The notes under the pieces: model-generated | What the model saw: only the letters and a program-made list of their open reading frames with translations | The model's database searches: none | What the model was told of the DNA's origin: nothing | Program-made: the position numbers and the translations under genes | Assembly (NCBI GenBank): GCA_023421735.1 | Contig: JAEZSP010000094.1 | Span: forward strand, 14,657 to 78,656 | DNA length: 64,000 nt | From: Bacillota bacterium | GTDB taxonomy: Bacteria > Bacillota_A > Clostridia > Christensenellales > Aristaeellaceae | Direction: 5' to 3' | Shown: positions 32,814 through 40,569 of the stretch, in pieces | Numbering within the stretch: position 1 is the first letter of the stretch | How the letters are laid out: every line of letters begins with the position of its first letter

Positions 32814-32832
32814 ATTGTTTACTCCTTATGCA

Positions 32833-34026
32833 TTAGTCCAGGATACCGTGCATCGGGTTATTCTTCATGGGCATTGCGCGCTCGTACTTGGTCTTGAGCG
32901 GCAGATACCTGCCCTCTTTGGAGGACTTCTCAAAGCCCGTGAGGATCTCAAGCACGTGGTGCTGTTGCTGGTAATTCGCGCGGAATTCGCGCTTGGTCTC
33001 GATGGCCTTGCACATATCGCAAAGTCCCAGCGCGCGACTGTTTTCCTTGTAATCGAACATGAGGGGCATTTCCTTGAACCCGAGGAAGGGATCCTTCGCC
33101 CGCTCGAGGAAGCCGGGATCGCCGAACTTCATGCGTTCCTGATCCTCGGGGCGGAACAGCCGGATCGGTCCGCCGAAGGTATTCGGATCGGGAACGAGCA
33201 ACGTGCCCTTTGTGCCGTAGATTTCAAAGCGCGCCTGATTAAACGGCGAATAGTACACGTCAAACGTGGTGAAGATGGTGCCGATGGCGCCCGATGAAAA
33301 CTGGAGCGTTCCCGTGAGATAGGTATCGACATCCACGTCGACCACTTCGCCGTAGTGCGGCTGCGAGGTAATCAGCCGCTGATCGAACGACTTTTTGGTC
33401 TTGCCGATGATGCCGTCCACCTGACCCAGAAGGTTGACCAGCGCCGTTATATAGTAGGGGCCCATGTCCATCATGGGGCCGCCGCCGCGCTTATAATAGA
33501 AGTCGGGGTCGGGATGCCATGTCTCGTGGCCGTGGCAAATCATGAAACACGCGGCGCCGATGGGCTCGCCGATCATGCCATCATCAATGAGCTTCCGGCA
33601 GGTCTGGATGCCCGCGCCCATGAAGGTATCCGGCGCGCCGCCCATGAAAAGGCCCGTCTTTTGGGCGAGCTCAACCAGCTCGTCGCCCTCTTCCATGTCG
33701 GCCGCGAGCGGCTTTTCGGAAAAGACGTGCTTGCCGTGCAGGAGCGCCTGCTTGGTAACTTCGTAGTGCTCATACGGGCGCGTGATATTCAGGACGACGT
33801 CGACCTCCGGATCATTGAAGGCCTCGTACATATCCTTATAAATCTTGGGCGTCACGCACTTGAAGCCCTTTTCCTGCTGATCCTTCACGAACTGAACGCC
33901 CTTTTCGGCGCGCTCGGGAATGAGATCGCAGACGCCGATGAGGCTCACTTCCTTGAAGGTTTCGGTCAGATTTTTGAGGTAAATGCCGCTGATGGCGCCC
34001 ACGCCGATCATTGCGATTTTAACCAT
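32833..34026 (-). CDS. Gfo/Idh/MocA family NAD(P)-dependent oxidoreductase (downstream copy)
   Basis: 397 residues. Rossmann motif GVGAISGIYLKN near the N-terminus; VNITRPYEHYEVTKQALLHGKHVFSEKPLA with the catalytic Lys (EKP) of the family; C-terminal alpha/beta domain with GGGPMMDMGPYYITALVNLLG. Oxidises sugars, sugar acids or inositols. The start at MVKIAMIG follows AGGAGG seven bases upstream; an ATG 12 codons earlier overlaps the neighbouring gene. It differs strongly from the next gene upstream, so they probably act on different steps of one pathway. Confidence 0.92.
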   Translation of the reverse strand: MVKIAMIGVGAISGIYLKNLTETFKEVSLIGVCDLIPERAEKGVQFVKDQQEKGFKCVTPKIYKDMYEAFNDPEVDVVLNITRPYEHYEVTKQALLHGKHVFSEKPLAADMEEGDELVELAQKTGLFMGGAPDTFMGAGIQTCRKLIDDGMIGEPIGAACFMICHGHETWHPDPDFYYKRGGGPMMDMGPYYITALVNLLGQVDGIIGKTKKSFDQRLITSQPHYGEVVDVDVDTYLTGTLQFSSGAIGTIFTTFDVYYSPFNQARFEIYGTKGTLLVPDPNTFGGPIRLFRPEDQERMKFGDPGFLERAKDPFLGFKEMPLMFDYKENSRALGLCDMCKAIETKREFRANYQQQHHVLEILTGFEKSSKEGRYLPLKTKYERAMPMKNNPMHGILD

Positions 34027-34049
34027 TTGATTTCCTCCTACAACTTCTC

Positions 34050-35138
34050 TCAGATTCGACATTTCAACCCATGGCGCACGCGGACGGATTCAAAAATTGC
34101 GTCCACGATCTTCATCACGCGCAGGGATTGTTCCTGTTTCACGATCTGTGTTTCTTCTCCATCGAGTACCTTCACGATGTTTTTGTAGTAGTCCGACCAG
34201 TCGGTTTCAACGGCAGGGAGCGGCAGTTCCTGCGTGGTATGTGCCGGGCGCGGCGCCATGGTGCGAGTGGGGCCAGCCTCGGTGTACACGATGTCGTCCG
34301 CCCATTCCATCTTTGCGTCGGTGTTGAGCTTCACGATCTTGCCGTTGCAGGCCCAATCGTCGATCTGCATGGTGCCATCGACGCAGGAGACGTGCCAGCG
34401 CGGCTGGGTGATGAAGCAGTTGGTCGCCATTTCGAGCATGAACGACACGCCGTTGTCGATCTGAAAAAAAAGCTTGATGTTATCATCGATGTCGATGGGT
34501 TCACCCTCGGTTGCATCCTTTGTAAAGATGGAGTGAAGGTGCGCGTCGACTGCGATTATTTTGTTCTCCGGGAACAGCATAACCATCTGGTCGATGAGGT
34601 GCACCGCCCAGTCATACACCATGCCGCCGCCGTTCTTTTTGTAGCCGCGCCAACCGTGCATGGCGCCGCGCGACCCCTGCACGCGGCTCTCGATGGAATA
34701 GGGCTTTCCGATCACGCCGGATTTGAGCACTTCCTGCACGATCCTGTAATCCCTGTCCCACCTGCGGTTTTGGTGAACGGTAAAGAGCTTTTTCGTTTCC
34801 TTTGAGACCTGAATGATCTCCTTGAGCTCCTCGGCGTCCATGGTCACGGGTTTTTCACAGATGACGTTTTTCCCGGCCCTGAGGCAGGCAATCGAGAGCG
34901 CCTTGTGGAAATTGTTGGGCGTTGCGATGGTCACGAGCTCGATCTCAGGATCATTGAGGAGCGCGTCGAGCGAATCGTATGCGGTGAGCCCCAGCAATTC
35001 TGCCTTTTCACGTGCCTCCGCGCGGATGTCCCATACGCCCTTTGTCCGAATCTCCGGGATCTTTGCCTTTACGTTTTCGTAGTGCCATCCACCCATGCCG
35101 CCAAACCCGATGATTGCATGAATATGTGTCAAAAACAT
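34050..35138 (-). CDS. Gfo/Idh/MocA family NAD(P)-dependent oxidoreductase (upstream copy)
   Basis: 362 residues with Rossmann motif IIGFGGMGGWHY and catalytic EKPVT (Lys within ICEKPVTMDAEEL). YDWAVHLIDQMVMLFP corresponds to the conserved D..H motif of the C-terminal domain. Start uncertain: the ATG given is directly after a G-run, so the TTG two codons on (MTHIHAIIGFGG, 6 bases after GGGGGG) may be used. Substrate unknown; with the downstream dehydrogenase and isomerase it suggests polyol or sugar catabolism. Confidence 0.9.
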   Translation of the reverse strand: MFLTHIHAIIGFGGMGGWHYENVKAKIPEIRTKGVWDIRAEAREKAELLGLTAYDSLDALLNDPEIELVTIATPNNFHKALSIACLRAGKNVICEKPVTMDAEELKEIIQVSKETKKLFTVHQNRRWDRDYRIVQEVLKSGVIGKPYSIESRVQGSRGAMHGWRGYKKNGGGMVYDWAVHLIDQMVMLFPENKIIAVDAHLHSIFTKDATEGEPIDIDDNIKLFFQIDNGVSFMLEMATNCFITQPRWHVSCVDGTMQIDDWACNGKIVKLNTDAKMEWADDIVYTEAGPTRTMAPRPAHTTQELPLPAVETDWSDYYKNIVKVLDGEETQIVKQEQSLRVMKIVDAIFESVRVRHGLKCRI

Positions 35139-35174
35139 CCCCCCATCCGTATTGCACCGGTTCCCCAACCGGCG

Positions 35175-35522
35175 TTAGTCGATCTTTATGATAAGCCAAA
35201 AGGCTCCATAAGCCATGACAAGGATCATCGTTACGACCAGAAACGACATCGGGAACCAGACGTTCTTTTTGAGCATCGCACGTTCAAAGAGGTGTTGTCC
35301 GCCGATGATCGAGCCGAACAGCAGGATCGAAACCGCGATGAATGACACCTGCTGAATCCACGCCTTCGCGAGCCAATAGACATCTGTCGAGAATCCTACA
35401 ACGATGCGCATCATCTGCGCAAACTCCCACGCCGCAAAAAACGCGACGACCCCATCGAGAAGCGAATAGACGTGCGAAAGCGCCTTGCGTCCAAGCTCCG
35501 TGCGACGTTCAATAGGGGTCAT
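35175..35522 (-). CDS. Small membrane protein upstream of the Gfo/Idh genes
   Basis: 115 residues, about three transmembrane helices (SLLDGVVAFFAAWEF, QQVSFIAVSILLFGSIIGG, FPMSFLVVTMILVMAYGAFW). Not recognised. AGGAGGG precedes the ATG, and the start overlaps the end of the upstream gene by 14 bases, so the two are translationally coupled. Placement in the Gfo/Idh operon suggests a linked role, perhaps transport or a membrane sensor, but no family supports this. Confidence 0.65.
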   Translation of the reverse strand: MTPIERRTELGRKALSHVYSLLDGVVAFFAAWEFAQMMRIVVGFSTDVYWLAKAWIQQVSFIAVSILLFGSIIGGQHLFERAMLKKNVWFPMSFLVVTMILVMAYGAFWLIIKID

Positions 35523-35904
35523 GCAAGTATTCCCTCCTCTCCCACTCCGCTTGAATGGATGTGAGATCTTCAATGGCGGCCTTGCGCGCCGACTCACTAT
35601 CAAACACAGGGGCGCCCTTGGCGAACGCGATCACGCGCTTCATGCGTTTTAAATAGCGTGCATTCGCGCGGATTCTGGCACGCTCGAGTCGCGCTTCGTC
35701 CGCCCCGTCCTTGCGCATCCGTTCGATGGCGCGGACACGTTTTTCGCACCAACGTGTGGGAACCATCCGCGTGTCGAGTATATACCCCATGTCTTCCGTA
35801 TCGTTATGAAGAAACCGCTCGATACACCATTGAGAGTAAAAGTACGCGCCAACGCAGATCAGTCCAAGCAGAAGGACGCCGACGATGAGTTCGATTCCGA
35901 TCAT
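35509..35904 (-). CDS. Single-pass membrane protein with charged cytoplasmic helix
   Basis: 131 residues: one N-terminal transmembrane helix (IELIVGVLLLGLICVGAYFY), then a strongly charged helical region rich in Arg, Glu and Lys (RVRAIERMRKDGADEARLERARIRANARYLKRMKR) with coiled-coil character. Not recognised. First gene of the five-gene operon; GGGAGATTGAA precedes the ATG. No clear promoter was identified. Confidence 0.6.
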   Translation of the reverse strand: MIGIELIVGVLLLGLICVGAYFYSQWCIERFLHNDTEDMGYILDTRMVPTRWCEKRVRAIERMRKDGADEARLERARIRANARYLKRMKRVIAFAKGAPVFDSESARKAAIEDLTSIQAEWERREYLHDPY

Positions 35905-35957
35905 TTCAATCTCCCATGTGAAAATCGGGATGGCCTACGCTTCAAATCCCCGGAGAT

Positions 35958-35979
35958 TTGGAGGGCCGAAGCCCTCCAA
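35958..35979 (-). other. Stable hairpin between the opp-like operon and the Gfo/Idh operon
   Basis: Minus strand TTGGAGGGC-TTCG-GCCCTCCAA, a 9-bp stem with a cUUCGg-type tetraloop; a weaker inverted repeat CAAATC/GATTTG adjoins it at 35943-35960. No T-run. It may protect the 3' end of the ABC-transporter mRNA or terminate weakly; nothing else is visible in 35905-36137. Confidence 0.5.
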
Positions 35980-36137
35980 TGACAATCCGATCGATCGGCC
36001 ATGCCGACCTATATGGATACCGCCAGGGAACCGCAATTCCGCACGCCTTGCGGCGATTGCATCGATGCGATCAGGACCAATGACCCGAAGTTCGGTATTC
36101 CGTTGCCGCCCGCGCCACACGCCGCGGATCGCTCCCA

Positions 36138-37157
36138 TTATACGCGCAAGACCCCCGAAAGATCAAGCTTGTCCGCCAGATGGCAGGCGACAAAATGACC
36201 GGGTTCAAGTTCACGGTATTCCGGCCGCTCTGTCTTGCACCGATCGCAGGTGTACCGGCAGCGCGGATGGAAATAGCAGCCGCTCGGCGGATTCGCCGGG
36301 TTCGGCGTCTCGCCCTCCAGAAGGATCTTTTGCCGCTTGATGCGCGGATCGGCGATGGGCTTTGCGGACAAAAGGGCCTCCGTGTAGGGGTGCAGCGGTT
36401 TTCTAAAAATCTCGTCGCTCGTCGCAAGTTCAACCATCTTTCCGACATACATCACGCCCACGCGGTCGGAGATATGCTGGATGACCGAAAGGTCGTGCGA
36501 GATGAACATATACGAGAGGTTCATTTGCGCCTGGAGCTTTTGCAGAAGGTTGATGACCTGCGCCTGTACCGACACGTCGAGCGCGGAGACCGCCTCGTCG
36601 CACACGATGAACCGGGGCGTCGTCGCGAGCGCACGGGCAATGCCGACGCGCTGGCGCTGACCGCCGGAAAATGCGTGCGGGTACCGCTCCAGATGGCGGG
36701 GATTGAGGCCGACCAGGTTCAAAAGCTCCTTGACGCGTTCGGTGATTTCCGATTTGGACATATTTTCATTGTACTTAAGCGGCTCACCGACGATGTCTTT
36801 GATGATCATGCGCGGATTGAGCGACGCATAGGGATCCTGAAAGATCATCTGCATATCGCGCCTTACGATGCGAAGCTGCCTGGTATTGAGTTTAAATACG
36901 TCGAGCGTTTTCCCATGGCGGTCGACGAAGTTGCATACGCCGGCCGTCGGCTGAATCGCCCGCAGAAGCGTGCGGCCAAGCGTCGTCTTCCCGCAACCGG
37001 ACTCGCCCACAATGCCGATCGTCTCGCCCTCGCGCACATACACGTCCACGTCATCCACGGCGTACACGTCGCCAACGTGCCGCTTCATGAACGAGGAGGT
37101 GATCGGAAAATATTTCTTGACGCCCTTTGCATCAAGGATCACACGTTTTTCTTCCAT
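36138..37157 (-). CDS. ABC transporter ATPase, OppF/DppF type
   Basis: 339 residues. Walker A GESGCGKTTLG, ABC signature SGGQRQRVGIARAL, Walker B FIVCDEAVSALD. The C-terminal oligopeptide-transporter extension (GCYFHPRCRYTCDRC) has the Cys cluster that binds an iron-sulfur cluster or zinc in DppF-like ATPases. It pairs with the OppD-like ATPase upstream to power the permeases. Fifth and last gene of the operon, 25 bases downstream of the OppD-like gene. Confidence 0.95.
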   Translation of the reverse strand: MEEKRVILDAKGVKKYFPITSSFMKRHVGDVYAVDDVDVYVREGETIGIVGESGCGKTTLGRTLLRAIQPTAGVCNFVDRHGKTLDVFKLNTRQLRIVRRDMQMIFQDPYASLNPRMIIKDIVGEPLKYNENMSKSEITERVKELLNLVGLNPRHLERYPHAFSGGQRQRVGIARALATTPRFIVCDEAVSALDVSVQAQVINLLQKLQAQMNLSYMFISHDLSVIQHISDRVGVMYVGKMVELATSDEIFRKPLHPYTEALLSAKPIADPRIKRQKILLEGETPNPANPPSGCYFHPRCRYTCDRCKTERPEYRELEPGHFVACHLADKLDLSGVLRV

Positions 37158-37182
37158 GTTTTCCCGTCCTTTCCTCCTTACG

Positions 37183-38208
37183 TCATGGCTTGAGCGCTTC
37201 GTCGAGCACGCAACGCACCTTATGTCCGTCGCCGATGTCGACGAGCGGAATATCCTCGACGTTGCACTTGCCGTCGATCCGCTTTTTGCAGCGCGAATAG
37301 AATCCGCACCCGGGCTTCATGTTCATGGGATACGGGACCGTACCCTCGATGACCTCGAGCTCGCTCTTGGCCTTGCGCGTAACCGACGGGATCGATTGGA
37401 GGAGCGCGATCGTGTAGGGATGCTTCGGATTATGAAACAGCGTGTCCACGTCCGTGTATTCCACCACGCGGCCCAGATACATCACCGCCACCTCGTCAGA
37501 CATCTCCGCGATGACGCCGAGATCGTGGGTGATAAAAATGACTGCCGAATTGAACTCGCGCTTGAGTCGATTCATGAGTTCGAGCACCTGCGCCTGTACC
37601 GTCACGTCGAGCGCGGTTGTCGGCTCGTCGGCGATCAAAATCGCGGGGTTGCACGAGAGCGCCATGGCGATCATGGCCCTTTGCCGCATGCCGCCCGAAA
37701 GCTGATGCGGATACTCGTCGAGCCGCTGCTCCGGGTTATTCATGCCGACTTCGGTCAACGCCTTGAGCGCGATTTGCCGCGCCTTTTTGGGATCGGGCTC
37801 TACGTGCAGAAGGATGCCCTCGCAGAGTTGATTCGCAATGGTGTGCACCGGGGAAAACGCCTTCATCGGCTCCTGGAAGATCATGCCAATGTCACCGCCG
37901 CGAATGGAGCGGATTTCGTGCCCGTTTTTCGGGAGCTTGACGATGTCGATGGGCTGATCGAGCTGCTTTCTACCCTTCTTATGGAGTAGGATCTCGCCCG
38001 TCACCTTGCCGGGATGGGGCACGATGCCCATCAGCGCCTGATTCGTCACGGACTTTCCGCAGCCGGATTCGCCCACGATTCCCAGCGTCTTTCCCTGGCG
38101 CACGACGAAATCCACGCCGTCGACGGCCTTCAGAAGACCCTCGTCCAACTTAAAATGAACCTTTAAATCCTTTACCTCGAGGATAATATCGCTTCGATTC
38201 TCTGCCAC
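37183..38208 (-). CDS. ABC transporter ATPase, OppD/DppD type
   Basis: 341 residues. Walker A GESGCGKSVTNQ, signature LSGGMRQRAMIAMAL, Walker B ILIADEPTTALDVT and the C-terminal domain with GCGFYSRCKKRIDGKC cysteines. Partner of the OppF-like ATPase. It starts 12 bases after the stop of the OppC-like permease, in the order binding protein, B, C, D, F typical of family 5 importers. Confidence 0.95.
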   Translation of the reverse strand: MAENRSDIILEVKDLKVHFKLDEGLLKAVDGVDFVVRQGKTLGIVGESGCGKSVTNQALMGIVPHPGKVTGEILLHKKGRKQLDQPIDIVKLPKNGHEIRSIRGGDIGMIFQEPMKAFSPVHTIANQLCEGILLHVEPDPKKARQIALKALTEVGMNNPEQRLDEYPHQLSGGMRQRAMIAMALSCNPAILIADEPTTALDVTVQAQVLELMNRLKREFNSAVIFITHDLGVIAEMSDEVAVMYLGRVVEYTDVDTLFHNPKHPYTIALLQSIPSVTRKAKSELEVIEGTVPYPMNMKPGCGFYSRCKKRIDGKCNVEDIPLVDIGDGHKVRCVLDEALKP

Positions 38209-38220
38209 TTCATTCCCTCC

Positions 38221-39366
38221 CTACTTGTATGGGTCGGCGGCGTCGCGGAAGCCGTCTCCGAGGAAATTGTACATGAGCACGGTGACGATGATGAACGCGG
38301 CGGGCGTCAGAAGCCACGGCTTGTTTGCGATCTGCGCAATCGACTGCGCATCCGTCAAAAGAACGCCCCAGCTGATCGCCGGTTCCTGCAGGCCCAACCC
38401 GAGGAACGAAAGCGAGGTTTCGCCAAGGATCGACTGCGGGATCGAGATCGTCATCGAGACGATGATGTAGCTCATGAACGACGGGATCATGTGATGCAGG
38501 ATGATCTGCCAGTCGTTTGCGCCCGAGAGGCGCGCGGCGATGACGAAATCTTCCTCGCGCAGCTGGAGAATCTTGCCGCGCACCACGCGGCACAACCCCG
38601 TCCAGCCGATGAGAGACATGATCAATACCATTCCGAGATACACCTGATAGGTCGTCCAACTTCGCGGGAGCGCGGCCGCCAAGGCCATCCAAAGGGGAAT
38701 CGTCGGAATGCACATGATGATATCGATCAACCTCATGATGAGATTGTCGGCCACACCGCCCAGATAGCCTGCGAGTCCGCCCAGCGTCAGGCCGATCACG
38801 AACGTAAAGATGATCGAGATAAAGCCGAACGACAGGGAGATGCGGCTTCCGTACAGCACGCGCGTGAAGATATCGCGGCCGATCGGATCGGTGCCAAAGA
38901 GCATGATATTATACTCCTTGCGGTCGAGATTGTCACCCTCTACGCCAAAGAAGTGGACATCCGTCTCAAAAAGTCCGAGCAATTTATACTTATCCGCATG
39001 GACAAATAAATGGAGGTTGAACTTCTGCTCCGTGTCTTCGACGTATTCGCGCAACCAGGTCGTCTTATTGATCTCGGTTGTAACGCCATAGACATAAGGC
39101 CACGTGATTTTCCCGTTCTCGTCCGTCCAATGCACCTTGGTCGGCGCAAAGTCCTTCATATGGGTATAGCGATAATTGGGAAGCGACGGAGCCAGGAAGT
39201 CTGCAAAGATCGCCATCAGATACATGATCACGAGGATGGGCAGCGCGATGTTCGCAAGCTTATGCTTTTTGAACTTCCACAGCATCAGCTTCCATTGGGA
39301 AGCAACCTCGTACGTGGATTCGTCCTGCGTGAACGCCCTCAGATTTTTCTTATCTTTCTTCGCCAT
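38221..39366 (-). CDS. ABC transporter permease, OppC/DppC type
   Basis: 381 residues, six transmembrane helices and the EAA loop (AARLSGANDWQIILHHMIPS) that contacts the ATPases. The N-terminal 150 residues include a large extracytoplasmic insertion between helices 1 and 2 (from the region after FLAPSLPNYRYTHMK), longer than in Escherichia coli OppC and common in clostridial homologues of this group. The ATG overlaps the stop of the OppB-like gene by one base (TAATG). Confidence 0.95.
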   Translation of the reverse strand: MAKKDKKNLRAFTQDESTYEVASQWKLMLWKFKKHKLANIALPILVIMYLMAIFADFLAPSLPNYRYTHMKDFAPTKVHWTDENGKITWPYVYGVTTEINKTTWLREYVEDTEQKFNLHLFVHADKYKLLGLFETDVHFFGVEGDNLDRKEYNIMLFGTDPIGRDIFTRVLYGSRISLSFGFISIIFTFVIGLTLGGLAGYLGGVADNLIMRLIDIIMCIPTIPLWMALAAALPRSWTTYQVYLGMVLIMSLIGWTGLCRVVRGKILQLREEDFVIAARLSGANDWQIILHHMIPSFMSYIIVSMTISIPQSILGETSLSFLGLGLQEPAISWGVLLTDAQSIAQIANKPWLLTPAAFIIVTVLMYNFLGDGFRDAADPYK

Positions 39367-40367
39367 TACTCTACCACCCCGCCAAAGCGTATGCGCGGAT
39401 CGATCACCGACAGCAAAATGTCTGAAATCAAAGAACCCGCGACGACCATGATCGACGAGATGAGCAGGAAGCTCCCCGCCAGATACATGTCCTGTGTGAT
39501 GAGTGCCTGATACATCATCGGGCCGCACGTCTCCATATTAAACACCAGCGATACGATTGTCTCGCCGGAGATAAGCCCCGCGAACGTCGCCGCCAGCGTC
39601 GAAACCTGCGGTGTGATCGCCATGCGGACGGGATATTTCCAGAGAAGCCGCTTTTCCGAAACGCCCTTTGCGCGGGCGGTGGTCACGTATTGCTTGCCGA
39701 GTTCATCGAGCATCATTGCGCGGAACGTGCGGATCATGCCCGCCGTATTCGCAACGCCGATGACGGCGACCAACACCATAAACCGGGGCAGCATGTTGAC
39801 GAACTTCCCCCAACTCCAGGCGGCCATCTGATACTGATAGGAGAACATGCCTGATATGGCAACGCCTGAATACTTATAGACCTCGTAAATGACAAAAATC
39901 GCGAGCAGGAAGCCGGGAATCGACATTCCGATGAAGCCGAATGCTGATACGATGTAATCCCCGACGGAGTATTGATGCGTGGCCGAATAGATGCCAATTG
40001 GAATGGAAACACCCCAAACAAATATGAGCGTCAATAGAGAAACGGCCAAAGTCATCGGCAATCGTTGCCCGATGAGCTTTGAAACCGGCATGTCCCACGA
40101 GAAAGAACTTCCAAAATCACCGCGAGAAATAATCCCCCACAGCCAGTCGAGGTACTGCAGGTACATGGGTTGATCCAATCCATAACGCGCGCGCAGAGCG
40201 GCGATTTCTTCCGCGCCGACGATCGTGCCCGTTGATTCCTTCTGCCGAATGTAAGTCGTTAAATAATCACCCGGAGGCAACTGAATGACGACGAAGATAA
40301 TGATCGTCACGCAGAGAAGCAGAGGAATCATTTGGAGAAGGCGCTTACCGATAAAGGAGAGAAGCAC
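39366..40367 (-). CDS. ABC transporter permease, OppB/DppB type
   Basis: 333 residues, six transmembrane helices with an N-terminal cytoplasmic amphipathic segment and the EAA loop TTARAKGVSEKRLLWKYPVR. It starts with GTG, ten bases after GGAGGTGG. It is separated from the binding-protein gene by a 202-base hairpin-rich spacer, which may lower permease expression relative to the binding protein. Confidence 0.95.
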   Translation of the reverse strand: MLLSFIGKRLLQMIPLLLCVTIIIFVVIQLPPGDYLTTYIRQKESTGTIVGAEEIAALRARYGLDQPMYLQYLDWLWGIISRGDFGSSFSWDMPVSKLIGQRLPMTLAVSLLTLIFVWGVSIPIGIYSATHQYSVGDYIVSAFGFIGMSIPGFLLAIFVIYEVYKYSGVAISGMFSYQYQMAAWSWGKFVNMLPRFMVLVAVIGVANTAGMIRTFRAMMLDELGKQYVTTARAKGVSEKRLLWKYPVRMAITPQVSTLAATFAGLISGETIVSLVFNMETCGPMMYQALITQDMYLAGSFLLISSIMVVAGSLISDILLSVIDPRIRFGGVVE

Positions 40368-40408
40368 TTGGGTCCACCTCCAAAGCTTATTCCGTACATA
40401 AGGAGCGC

Positions 40409-40542
40409 TTCGTTCGCGCCGTGTCAGAAAACGCTACGAACGAATTGGCGCGTACATTTACCCGACGCGACCGACCAAAGAGGGCTTTCGCCCTCTCCAT
40501 GCGGTCGCGCGATCCGCGATCGGGGTCCGCATGCGGACCCCG
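40409..40542 (-). other. Cluster of three hairpins between binding-protein and permease genes
   Basis: Going upstream on the coding strand: a 22-bp perfect palindrome at 40521-40542 (arms CGGGGTCCGCA), a nested structure with GCGACCG/CGGTCGC (40467-40473, 40502-40508) enclosing AGAGGGC/GCCCTCT, and TTCGTTCG/CGAACGAA (40409-40416, 40437-40444). None has a T-run. They probably stabilise the binding-protein mRNA after processing. Confidence 0.6.
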
Positions 40543-40569
40543 AAAGCAACCAGTTTCGTTTATCCGGGT

